From Takakia lepidozioides (lineage: Eukaryota > Streptophyta > Takakiopsida > Takakiales > Takakiaceae): a stretch of DNA of 64,000 bases. This document shows, one piece after another, positions 50,336 to 62,800 of the stretch. The notes under the pieces were generated by a model. That model did no database searches. It was not told the origin of the DNA and saw only the letters and a list, made by a program, of their open reading frames with translations. The stretch covers positions 52,557,053-52,621,052 of the forward strand of contig CM060732.1 in the NCBI GenBank assembly GCA_030704615.1, in the 5' to 3' direction. The first letter of the stretch is position 1. Each line of letters starts with the position of its first letter. The position numbers and the translations under genes are program-made.

Positions 50336-52723
50336 TCTATGAAGCCTTGAGAGATGACCATGTCTGAAACCTACTAACTATACTATAAGTATGTGCATTG
50401 AATATGCAACAGCAATTAGCTGACTTAGGCTGTTGAAAGATCCCATTGCGAGATGAGGCACCATCAGCAAATGGTGGTGTACCTCGGTTAAAATCTGAAG
50501 CAATTATCCTTTGGAGTTTGCAGGTCGAGTACATTATGCACCTCACTGCCTTCAAGGATCGACCATACAAACATGTTAACATTGAGGTGACTGACGCTAT
50601 GAGATTTTTCCCGGTTGTGGAGCAGGAATCCAAATTTTGCAAAGCGACAGGTTGTAAGGGGAAGGGTTTCAACATGCATAACATTGTGGAGATGAGAGAG
50701 AATATGTGAGAACTGGATGTATGATTAAAGTTGTTGATCATGTGCGATAGCACTGCAAGAGACAGTGGCCAAAAATATGCCCCAGGCCGGAAAGCTGTAC
50801 AGTATGCAGTGGAGATGTCCCTTCTCGAATGTAGACCATGGAGGATATCTGTACATGTATACACCTACCTATCATACATCTATAGATCCAGCTGGATACT
50901 AATAAGTAGTTCTAAACCTCCCTGAGCCATCCATGGTCCTTTCAGGGTACATATGTGGAAACTTTAATTCGAATTTGAGAAACCTGTTAGAGGCAATTGA
51001 TGCAAGCCCTGCCCATTCGCATGATCACCAAACATATTATCAAGGAATCTCTCGTTGATGTGGGAAGGGTGGGTAGAAGTTCATGTATATATTGTCAAAC
51101 CATCATCGCTGCGACATCTCTAGAGGAGTTAAAATTCAGTGTCTCAGTTAAGTGGCTGAGCAGTATGTGAAGGGTTTATAGTTACACAGGAAACTACTTG
51201 GGATATGAACTTGAAAGAGAGGAAGTATTATCGTATTATCCAGTTATCTGCAATAATACTTAGCTGCTCTTATTACAACTGCTGAAAATTACTTATCTAA
51301 GACAATGCCTACAATCCTATGTACTGTATATATCGGACTATATTGGACATTGTCAGCAGGGATCCAAAGTGATTCAATTTTTGCTTGAAAGCAAAGCATC
51401 TGAAATGAAGTTGTGCATAGACCTATTTGAAAGAAATACCAGCAAGTCTACAGGCAAACAACTGAGTCGATCAGATGCTTCTGGACACCCGGAATGGGTC
51501 AGATAGAGAACTGAATCAGACTTCAGACTTAACTCCATACAAGCATCTTCATTAATCTCCGCCGAATCATGTCACATATGTATACATATCATATGGTAGT
51601 TATCAAAAAAAGAATAGCATTTGGTGTGAGCTTGTGAGGGTTTCAGAGACAGCCGAGGTAATGATCCCATTATTTCACTGTTCACGAAACAGGGAATTAA
51701 AGGCTAAGTAGGAGCCATTTCCTATCATGTACTTATTTCAACGTAGTTAATATGTCTTCCTTGAGGTCAAACTTTTAGTCTCAGCAAATGAGACAGAAAA
51801 CCTAATTGCATTGGTCAAATTTGAATCCCACTCAACAATCCGAGTTGGAACAGTTCTAGGGTTTTCAGAGACAAGATTACATTGCCAGGCCAGAAACCAC
51901 TGAGCTTTCATGACAGGTGATGTTAAGTGACTGTATAGAAAAATTCTGAAATTGAGGGCATGATGCATAATCAACATGCCATAATGATGATCACATACTG
52001 ATCAGAATGGCTCCACATGAATCTTGTGTTTTCTCCTCCGTGTGTAGATATGGCTCTCTTGAAACAAATTCGTTATACCATCTCAGACCTGCATACCTGC
52101 ATATTTAATGAGCAAAAGTGAAGCAATGCATGTTTTGAGACGCAATCTACATTTTTTAACTGAGGCTCTCTGTTTCTGTATCAATGTTTTGGCATGCACA
52201 GAAGATACACATGTGGAGGTAGCCTATACTATATGCGCACACAAATGCATGCATATGGAGGAATGTATGCGTGCATACAAATTTTAGATATGCATAGGAA
52301 CAATTTTATATGCACAACACTTAAATAAGGGTACCCAAAAAAAATAAAAAATTGTGATTCATCTAATCTTAGGGTCCATAGTCAAAATATCAAAGGATGG
52401 AATAAGAATATTCCATATTCATTGTATTATTATTCCACATGGGTGAGTGTAGGAATAGGAGATGAACATGTTGCTTTTATGGCTTTCCAACATGAGAAAA
52501 AAGGTCGAAAAATTAAAAAGTGATGAGGCACGGCCCCTTGTTAGATACAAATGGTGAAGGTACGGGCTCTTCCAATGGTGGGAGTCTAGTTTGAAGTTCA
52601 GAATGGAGCAATGCTAAGGGAATGCTAGGGAGCTTGACAATGCTAGGGAGCTTTGTTACATAGGTTTTGCAGTATCTATATATCTATCTTCTGAAACATT
52701 TTTATTTTACAAAAACATAATGT
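50336..52723. other. stretch without a recognised gene
   Basis: Short frames only. It contains a small run of CATGCATATGG-like words at about 52230-52300 and a repeated AATGCTAGGGAGCTT near 52618-52665. Confidence 0.4.
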
Positions 52724-52790
52724 CCATCAGAGATAGAACCCACAACCTATCGGGTATCAAGCCTAGTTCATACCACTACACTACCCATTC
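52724..52790 (-). mobile_element. tRNA-like SINE head, minus strand
   Basis: Reading the minus strand, TAGTGTAGTGGTATGAAC resembles an A-box region and GGGTTCTATCTC resembles a B-box about 35 bases on. No body or tail can be defined. Confidence 0.3.
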
Positions 52791-53153
52791 AAACTTGAAA
52801 CACTAATGAAATGAAACACTAATGAGATAAAGATAGTCACCCTGTGTGTACATAACATGCCACAATACTCATAAGGGTTGATCTTACTAATGATGAAATT
52901 TGATAGTGCTGAAGTGCATGTCGAACTTGCATTAAGGTAAAGGGATCTATGAAATGCAGTAGAGATCTATGTACAAACTATTACATAGATAAATCAAATG
53001 ACAGGAAGATAACATGAAATCTGATTTCAACACCATGTCATTTGCCCCATTTGTTTTACCTTACACTAGAGAGAAATACATGTATCATAAAAAATAACAA
53101 AAAATTCAGACTGACAATGAGGACAATGTATTGTATATGTAATTTCTAATTAC

Positions 53154-56100
53154 CTACATAACATCATCAGCTGATACTTCATCATCCGTGTCATAAGCCT
53201 GTGATTCAAAGGCATACACATCCATGAAAGCCTCAACTCTACGCAACCTATCCACGGATTGTCCAACAATAGCTGCTCTTCGGTCAAACAAGAGATCATT
53301 GGAAAGACCTACATCACGTTGTTGATGTATTGAATGCAAAGCTTGGGACTCGGCATACGAAGGTAGATAAAACGATGAAAGAGGACTTTGGGGTAGACTA
53401 TCGTAGATGGTTCGCACAATCCCATCACTGCATCACACATACATGTATACTTATGTTAACAAATCAAATGGGAATGGTTTGCTTTGCAAATAATATAGAG
53501 ATTGCAACAAAGGGAATGGAGGCGAGACATACTCACTAGGAAGTACTGCCGAGATGAAGACCAAGCTTGCGCGCCACCTTAGGAGCGGGGGGTTCCAACA
53601 AACTCAAAGGACGTTGAATGGTTGGAGTTACCACAGATGAAACCAAAACGGGTTGAGTATTTTGAAGTGCAGAGAGACGTGCTGCATACAACGTCTGGTC
53701 CCCCTCAAGACCAAATATGTGACGTCCAAACTCGCGGGCAGCAATAAATGGAGAACCTGCAGGAAAAAAACATGCAATGATGAAATTATATCGGATAACA
53801 GTTAATGATCATGAATCAGCTCAGAAGATTTTAATTACAAAATGGAGACCAATGCAAACCTGTGCCAGCTGTGAGATCCAAAATGCGGGAGCCAGGAGGT
53901 GAGCATGTCTCCAACAACACTTGCATAAGGCGGGACTACGGTCTCGCGCACCCCTCCAGGCTTGTTGAGGAGTTTGCATGGGTAGTGCAACATCTGGAAT
54001 GTGGTTGTAGATGGCATCCAACTCAACAGGGTCTGCAAGGGGGTCCACAACTTTGCCAGACTCACGCAGTTTGAATAATCCTCCTTGCTTGGTGAGGACA
54101 TGGGCGTGGAAGAACATGGTCTGTTAGACGTGCCATTTCCACAAAAACAGTGCACCCGGATGGTTTAATAATATGTATGAGAGTAGGAAGATGAAACATC
54201 AAACAATGAGATATTGAAGAGGGATGATTTTTACCTTTCCTGTCTGAGTGTGTAGAGGGGTGGTATTGATGCAAGTATATTTCCTTGATAATACGGAAAT
54301 AGAGCTGCCCCTGGAGTAAGAAAAGAGATCCAATGCAAGGAATCATCGGAGCCCTGCAAGAACACCAAGCATCCATTGTCATTCAACAGGTCATTAGCAA
54401 TGGAGAATGCATACTCCCAATACCGTTTATCAAAAGCATTCCAGGGAGGAACCTGTACACCATCCAAACAGCCCTGTACAGGCATTCCTGTTGGGCAGTC
54501 CACGATGATCATGTCCACAGCCACATGCACGCTTTTTCCATCCACAACACTAGACCAAGTTCCTGGCAACTGCAAACAACATACAGAAAATGTAGGAGTC
54601 AATAGCCGGATGATGAGGATATAAAAACATCGAAGAATTCCTTACATTCAAGTTTGTTTGTTGGGGGAAACTCACATTTTTTAAGAACTCCATGAGCTCT
54701 TTCAAGGTCGCATCAGGAGATGTACTTGAGGCCTCCACCATATCAATGAAATGAGTAGGCATGATCTTCATGCGATACATGCTAGGTGCACCACCAGAAA
54801 ATGACACTGCACTGTAAGGATGTTCGCCTGCCTTTGGCTTGTTTCCTCGAGTAGTAGGTGCAGGCACTACAACCAACTGATTTGAAGGATGTGAAGAACT
54901 ACCAATAGGACCAGCAATAGAAGCCACACCTGCATTGGGGGCCACACCTGCATTGACATCCGCACCTTTTCTTTTTCGTGATTTGCGTTTTGGTACACCC
55001 ACAACGGCAGGGACCACTTGGGCTACAGCGTCAGCGGCCTGTGTAGCAATCTGTTCTGCATGCTCCAGATCAAGAACAGGGACTTCAGTGGAGATACCCC
55101 CTTCATCACTCACTGACTGCCTGCGAACACATTCCTTATGAAGTCCCATTTCTGCATAGGGGATAGTACCCTTGGGCATATCCAAATACCAACCCCCCCC
55201 TTCCCGGTGTTCCACACCCCAATCTTCCTCAATTGCAGGTGTGTACATGGAAGCTTGTTGAGCACCAAACTTCCAGGCCATCAGAAACTTGGGCTCAGCC
55301 TTAAGTCGATCACTCGGTACAAGCACAAATCTCATGTACCTAAAATACAAACACATTCAAAGTTATTGTGGAGACAAATATTTATGCAACATGTTCAACA
55401 ATTGAACAAGCACATTAAGAAACATGTATATCCCAATGTACTAGAAAAATACTTGAAGCATAGACATTTTTGACTTACAAGGTGTATACACTATCCATGT
55501 ACAATGTGGTATCTGAATAAAATCCGTCTCACCACCTTCTCCTCACCTGTTTGTTGTTCCCAATCATTGCCTCTGAATGGCCCCTTTGGCAATGAGAACT
55601 CTCTATGAAACAACTCATTGAAATGAGTCATCTTCCATGTATCCATGTAGTCTCCCAGACTCTCACTCTCTCCTTCCTCCAAGGCAACATGAAATTGGCC
55701 AAGCTGAGTGGTGTACAAGGCAAACTGAGCCAAGGCAACCTTGCGAAGCTGCCAGAAAATACAGTCAGTTAAATAACTATGTTAATGTGTCATCAACAAA
55801 ATGAATTAATTGCATTGAGAAGATAGTGATTGTATATGTACCTGCCACCAAAAAGTCCTTCTATTCAGCCAAGGATCAAGTGTTGGCCCACTGATAGGCC
55901 CGGGTGGAAAAAAATTACGGTCGTGAAGTGTTTGGTCTCCATTCCATATATGTAGCCATTCCACCTTTTCTTCAGGATCCACCCGGGCGGTAGCAATGTT
56001 CACCATTTTCTCTTGGGTCATTTCCTCTGATCCTGCCTTTACACGTGACCAATGCAGTTTAAGTTCTTGGAGAAACCCCTCTCCAAGGGTTGGATCAGCA

Positions 56101-58780
56101 ATAGGAAGCAACTTCACAAGCTGACTCTTGTGTTGCTCCCTTGCTTTCAATCCAGCCTGTCTCATTGTATCTTCAAGGCCCTCTTGACTCTTTGGCCCCT
56201 CAGCAAGTTTGTAAGCTTCCCCCGCCATGCGTTGGGCCTCAACAATATCATGCTGCCAAAAGAACCAAAACAGTTCATAACATGAACCAGAGGTGAATCT
56301 TGTCTATGGATGCAAAGAATGAAACTTGGTTAAGACATGATGTTACCTTGTACAAAATCTCTGTCATTGCATGGACTGTCAGGTTATACCAAGTCTTTCC
56401 TGCTTTCTTGATGCATTCGTCGTATTGCTCTTTCCTCAATACATTCTTCCATTCAGAGACAGGTGTAAGGCCAATCATATTGACCTTGCAAACCAAGTGC
56501 ACAAATTTGGATGTAACATGTGCCCTCTCTGTTGCCCTGCACATATAAAATATGATCATTAGAAAGAAGATGTGTATATGTACATCCATTGAGCAAGAAC
56601 ATGACAACATTGAACATGAAAGTAAATGAAGAATAGAAAGGAAACTCACACATTCACTCCATCCATGATGGACCTGAGGGAACCACGATTTTCAATGTCC
56701 GCATTGAGCACCCAACTTGTCACACAGACATGTCTTGACAAGTTGGCCCCATGAACTTCATTGATATAGGGATACCATGCTTGAAGCCTATGATTCCCAT
56801 CCCAGACATGAAACATCTTCCCCGAAGATGATGCAACTTTGGCTTGGACTCAAGATACTTCTCAAACTCATCATTGACTGTTTTCCAATGACTATCCCAT
56901 GTAGAGATGATATCAGGACCTACATCTACAGTAGATCCATCAATCCCCTCAACAGAAACATAGAACACGGCTGCTCCTGGATGGTATCCAGAATAGAAGT
57001 CTCCTCTAAGCTTTAGGATGTCGTTGGCAAGGGCGGGCCTAACAACCTGCATAGAAATCATGCGACACAATGGAATGTCCATAACTCCATCCTCAATGAG
57101 GAGGGACCTGAAAGTTACATTCAGATCTTGTTTCTTTTCCAGAATAATTGCCTGTTTGGCATCTAGAGAAAGAGGATCACTAGATGTTGTATCCTCTTCA
57201 TACTCATCTGCCCCCCAATTCCCTGCATCAATGTCGTCAATAATGGTTGCAAGCGTCCCGGCCTCCACAACTTCAGTTGTAGTAGTAATTTCCTAATTCC
57301 ATAGACCAAAACAGTTCAAGATGTCAGTGTATGAGAAGAGCACATGTGTGAATGTATAATATGTAAAAAGAACAGTTCAGTGTCATGGTTGCATGAAGAA
57401 AACAAATGAATTTGGATAGTCAACTAATTCCATGAATATCCTTGTCTTTCAAAGCTTACAACTTGGAGCAGAATACAGGCGTGAGCATCCCGACAGAGGA
57501 CCTCCGACCACCTACGCCGGCGCATATGACACATATGTGCAACCAACTCAAAATTTGACAAGATTTGAGGCCCTTGAAGAAATTTTTGCTCAAGGAGCTC
57601 CAAGCATATGCGCCGGCGCATACCATGGAAGGGAGGTTGTAGCCAAACATACAGGAGCACCTTGAAAGATCAAACTAGGCCTATGGAAGCATGTGGAGTT
57701 GTGGAGGTGGCAACGTAGAAGCTTTGAGATACTTGAATACTGTGATCAACCAAAATAGGGAAGGTTCCCCAAGCGTTTGCGCCGACGGAGGTGGCAGCCT
57801 CGACACTTTGGAGCTTACGTAACACAAGGAATATACAACAAAAAACCAAGCTCCAAGCATCTCCGCCGGCGGAGATGCTTGCATGAGGTTCCTGAAACCT
57901 AGGAGCTAAGCAAAAAAGATTGTGCTCAATGGGTATGCGCCGGCGGATATGGCAGCCCAGCCCGCTCGGAGCATCAACAACTTATGAGAATGCGGAGAAA
58001 CAAAAGAGATGGAAGGGGGGGAGAACTTCCTGAAATATGTGAGCAGCCCTGCTGCACGGGTCTGTGTTGACAGAGGTGGCAGCCTTGGCGCTTTGGAGCT
58101 TCCGTAACACAGGGAATATGCAAAAAAAACCAAGCTCCAAGTGTCTCCGCCGGTGGAGACGCTTGCAGGAGGTTCCTGAAACCTATGATCTGAGCAAAAA
58201 AGAATGTACTCAATGGGTATGCGTCGGCGGATATGCCAGCGCAGCCCACTCGGAGCATCAGCATGCGAAAAAACAAAGAAGATGGAAAAGGGGAGAACTT
58301 CCTGAAACATTTGAGCAGCCCTGCTGCACAGGTATGCGCCAGCGGATACGCCAGCCCAACCCGCTCGGAGCATCAGCAACGTATGAGCATGCAAAAAAAT
58401 AAACGGGATGAGAGTAGAGGAGCACTTCCTGAAACATGCGAGCATCCCAGCTCCAACGGTATGCGCCGGCGGAGGTGGCAGCCCAGCCCTTCCAAGCATC
58501 AGAAAAAACCAAGGGGAATGAGCTGTCTCCGCCGGCGGAGACGGTTGTGTGTATGTGTGGAGATTCGCAAACTTGTGAGACTTGAAGTGACTTAGGCATC
58601 TGCGCCGGCGGATGTGCTAGATAAGGAGCAGCTTGGTGGGGCTTATGCGATGGCGCATATGCCTAAGTGCAGGTCATGAAAAAAAACAAAACTACAGCTT
58701 ACCTTCTCCGTCCGCAGCTTGCCTCTACCACCACCACCACCAGCAACGCCTCCCCCTCGAGTGTCCTTCTTCCTCCCCAT
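53154..58780 (-). pseudogene. ParB-like + DNA amino-methyltransferase-like fusion gene, ten exons, four one-base frameshifts
   Basis: Exons on the minus strand: 58703-58780, 56650-57292, 56347-56536, 55842-56252, 55479-55748, 54676-55339, 54235-54569, 53860-54120, 53537-53756 and 53154-53427, coding for about 1,000 residues. Start MGRKKDTRGGG, Gly-rich. A ParB/sulfiredoxin-like motif WDGNHRLQAW lies at about residue 190. A long middle part is of unknown fold. A basic nuclear-signal-like KRKSRKRK follows. The C-terminal domain has VDMIIVDCPTG (motif IV position) and RYWEYA ... LLNDNGCLVFLQG. It then has LETCSPPGSRILDLTAGTG and REFGRHIFGLEGD (motif I), the order of beta-class N4/N6 amino-methyltransferases. 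All junctions are GT-AG and phase-consistent if one base is missing near 56838, 54323 and 53939 and one is extra near 55528. Hence it is called broken, though base-call errors could explain it. Confidence 0.7.
57496..58620. repeat. GC-rich palindrome array in intron 1 of the ParB/methyltransferase gene
   Basis: About eleven copies of a CGCCGGCG-like core occur in 1.1 kb. Perfect palindromes include 57607-57622 (16 bp), 57854-57881 (28 bp) and 58525-58542 (18 bp, centred on GCCGGC). Around them, two longer units of about 280 bp (57773-58057 and 58058-58332) repeat, each with CCAAGCTCCAAG, GAGGTTCCTGAAACCTA and CTCGGAGCATCA. The surrounding DNA is A/T-rich, so these cores stand out in composition. 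Confidence 0.8.
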
Positions 58781-59843
58781 CGCCGCAACAGCTCGTTGCC
58801 TCGGGGTGGTATAGTATAAGGCCGAGATGCGGCGCCTCCGTCTCCTCTTCGCAACGGGGTCTCCAGGGTGTAGAGACTAGAGACGTGTTAAGTGCTTGTG
58901 TAGTTTGTGTGTGTTTGTTTGGGGGAGTGGCAAGGGATAATGTGCAAGTATACTAGACTACGTTAGTGTAGTAATGATACCGGGTTAGTCATGTAGTAAT
59001 GGCAACAAGTTTAACTGGATAGAAACAGTTTATTAACAAAAAAGTAGTTTCATTGAATAGAGCATGGCTTGTTGGTAAGGTTGTGGTGTATTTTCCACAA
59101 GGTTGCGGGTTCAAACCTGCCCCCGCCAAGGAGAGCGGGGGGGAAGGGGGGCGAGGGCTGGCGAGGGCTGGCGAGGGCTTAAGGCCAAATTGGCCAAATC
59201 TGAAATGTGAACATTTTTTATACACTCTGGCGTTAGTGTTTTTTGGACTACATGGGTTACACGTGGATCCTCAGAAGATGGTTGTACGATTGACATGTTA
59301 CTTTGTGGCGGCGCCTTCATAATACAATATAAAGTAAGTGATAAAGTAACTAAATATTTTGTTATGGGTGTCTTAATCAATTTATTGGTTTTAGAGCCAA
59401 TTGTCGCCACAAATACTTGTACTCATTACTCATACATGAGTAATCAAAGAACAAATCAACATACATGTCATGGGATTTGATTGTAAATAAATTGTGCCGT
59501 CTAGTGTGTCAGTTCATAGTTGGACGATTAATCAACGATTGGTTGTAAAATAAATGGAAACATGCAGAGCATTTATGTTTCATATGCTCATAAGAAGAAG
59601 GCAGTACATTGGATTCTAAGATCTCAACAACGGCGCCGTCGTCTTAAAAATAGGGGATAGTCCATTTAGTTGTTTCTGTCAGAGAATAATATGGATGGAG
59701 CACATGCCTCAAAAAATTTGGACCTTCTGGATTGATGATACACATAAGTAATGTAAGCCATTTAATGTATTTGCATAAGGTCTTGCAAGATGTGCGCTTT
59801 CATTCATTTTGCATCTTCTCTCAAACTTTGAGGGCATTGCCAA
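58781..59843. other. gap between the methyltransferase gene and the transposase gene
   Basis: Divergent spacer of 1.06 kb that should hold both promoters. It also contains a tRNA-like SINE head (59065-59118). No terminal inverted repeat found. Confidence 0.4.
59061..59230 (+). mobile_element. tRNA-derived SINE candidate
   Basis: A-box-like TGGCTTGTTGGTAAGG (59065-59080) and B-box GGTTCAAACCT (59108-59118), the pol III promoter pair. Immediately after comes a G-rich tract and a tri-copy GGCGAGGGCT repeat (59150-59179). The limits are approximate. Confidence 0.5.
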
Positions 59844-62800
59844 ATGTCTACACCAAAATATGCAGTGCTTTCATGTCCACCTGATGCAAAAGTGGTTCGT
59901 TATCCTTGCAATGGAAACAAGTGCATTATCCCAGAACCTTGGTTATGCAATAGATTCAAACTTGTTCCGGGTTCAGTTTTTTTGGAGGATGATGGAGATG
60001 ATGATGCCTCCACAGTGTTGCTTCCAGTTTTCAATGACGGCCAAAAGCAATGGGAGTTGTTTCCAGACACTTTCTCCAAGTACCGTGTCACAGGTACGAG
60101 CTATACACAGTCACATGATGAGAGGCACACTTCTATTGCAAGAAAGAACGATCAAGCTGCAACAAATGGGAGTTGTAAATTGAAGGAGGAGGTTGCAGAT
60201 TCGGCGAGCTTGGGGTCTCATAATTCGGATTGTGTTGAGGTTTCTAAGAGTGTATTTTGTGGATCTCAACCTTCCTCATCTGCTCATACGGTCTTGCTTC
60301 ACGACATGAAGCCTCGGAAAACTCCATTGGACAACACCACGTCTGATTGTTGCGAATCTGCGAGGGGTTTATCTTCATCTCCACGACTAGCAGGGGAGGC
60401 TACATCTGCATTTCCTTCTGGTGTGTTGTCCATTTTGAGTATCTTGGCCACTGCTCGGAGGAATGGATCAAAAGGAGAGCTTTCTACCTTGGACTATAGT
60501 CACATTCCAGTGCATCGTGTTCGGTGTCTTCCTCGAGCTTTTGATGGAAAAGTGATCCACGAACTCCCCCCTGTGGTCAAACTACGTACGGACCGTGGTT
60601 CACAGTCCCTCCAAGGCATGGACCGCAAGTTTGATGGTCATCCTTGGTGCAAGACCAATACCTACAATATGTCTGGTGTTCCAGATCATGTGAAATGTAG
60701 TAAGGTTCTTTGTGTTGGAAAGCTCATATGTCAAAGCAGCACTTGCCCCTTCTTCAAGAAAGAAGGAGAAGGGAATGACCGCTATTGGGAAGGCAATGCA
60801 GACAAGGTGTTCATTGCAGGAGCCCAAGTTCCATTCAACCAGTTCAAGTGTAGTTTCTGCAAAGAAAGACCTTTCTGTGAGGCGCATTGTGGGGCAAGAA
60901 TGTACTATGTCACAAGTTCCCTTCCAACATATACACGTGTTGCAGTTCACGTTGGGTTTCATAACCATCCATGTGCCAAGGGCGAGAATAGAGAGGCTGC
61001 GGAAAATGCATCAAGCATGATTCAAGAGCACGTTAAGATGAAGCCATGGTCGACCCCGGGAGCTATTTCCTTGTCAATGGCCCAAAAGCTCTTGATTGAT
61101 CGAGTTCTTGTGGCTGATGGCACAGAGACAGTACGTCTTGAGGGAGAGGCTTTGGAAGATATTCTTGAAGAGTTTGCCCATGTTTGTAGCCCCAATGTGA
61201 AAAACAAGGTCGCATCTGCATGTGTCAATTCCATCATGTCCATATTGGAGTTGAAGCGTCTGAGTACATACCATTTCATTCACAGCAATCTCCTTCCAGG
61301 CCAGCATACTTCTCATCCCCCCCATGTTTTCAAGATGTCTGTTGCTGGTCCCGGGAGTGGTGTTGATCTTGTGCGTCGCATGAGTGAGGGGGATCTACGC
61401 ACAAGTTGGGTAGTATTTGACAATGTCAAACGCATCAAGGATTGGACAACTCTTGCGTGTCATGTCTATGAACCATATGTCAAGCGAATGATGACCATTA
61501 CCATTTGCGATATGAAAACAGAGGATGCAGATGCTCAGGTGTTATTCTGGGAGATGATCAATGAACAAGCAAAACTTGCTAGCTTGAACAAACCAAATTT
61601 TGCTGGCTTCATGGCGGATGCAGCAGGAGCGAATTGGGCTGCTGTTCGAAGGGTTTATGGATCTGATCCCAATGTACCAATGGAAGGTAAAGAAAGAACA
61701 TGTTTATATCATTGGGCTGAAAGCCTTCGAAGACACACCAACAACTATATCTTGGAGGACTTCCGTGAAAGGCACACTCAGCTCTGTTATGAATGGAAAG
61801 ATAGTGCTACCTTGGAGGATGCTACAACCACATACACTGCAATTCGGGCTTGGTGGATCTCTTCAGGAGCATGCACAAAAAAGAATCTGCCAAAACTAGA
61901 TTCATGGCTTGCATGGTGGCACTACAGATATCGAATGTGGGGCCAATGGATGAGAGAGGACATGGATGTGGAGGCAGATGCAGATATGCCTACCACTAAT
62001 TTGTCTGAGGCAGTCCATTCTGCTTGGTGGAAGACAGCAGGCAATGGGAAAAAAATGAAGGTGGATCTATATGAGGCCACCATGCATGACATGTCACGAG
62101 CTCTTTTGCAGCAGGCAACATTTTACAGGCACACCACAGGAAAGACATGGGGGACGGGGCCCGACAAAGATGAGCTCATGTTGCGTCAAGCAGCTAGATC
62201 TAATAGCCCAGCCAAAATGGGTAAGGTTGTACGTGGCATAGTAGCTGGAACACCCATGCACACAAGGGGGGTTCAATTGGAGGGAGACAATCGCACTATT
62301 CCAGTCAAACGCAAGTTAGGCGATGAGCATGGTGGGCCAAACAAATCTTGGAGGTGTGATATGAATGTAAAGACTGTTCCAGTGCGCGCCACTGGGATGC
62401 CCAGTCCACACCAGCCATCTAGGTTTGTCAGCTCCAAATCAAGTCATGACATTCCTGGTTCTTCGACTTTCTGTGAGACAAATCCACATGTTGCTATCCC
62501 TCCTCAGCCAATGCAATGGGGAAATCCAGTGAGAGAGACACAAGACTTTTCCGATGCATTGTTCAGGATTCAGCGGACAGGTCCTGCTTCCATGGTTCGT
62601 TGTTCTGCCTTGGTTGGAGTTTCCAAAGATAAATGCAAAGCGCTCATCAGGAAAGGTAAAGGAAGTCCTGCACCTTGCTTCACTGGCAAGTTACTAGCAC
62701 CGAACATGAAAGAACCAAAACTGCAAGTTTTTTGGTTTTGTCCCACAGATGTTTTGTCGTGTGTTGGAGGGACCGTGCCATCCTATTGCTTGGGAAAACC

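Noticed and set aside
57906-58499. A 197-codon minus-strand frame with repeated AGAYP-like words
   Set aside because: It lies inside the repeat array in intron 1. Its repetitive content and the matching open frames on the other strand show that it follows from the DNA repeats and is not a gene.
57496-58620. CRISPR-like array
   Set aside because: Repeats are palindromic and irregularly spaced, spacers are themselves repeated, and this is a eukaryotic intron.
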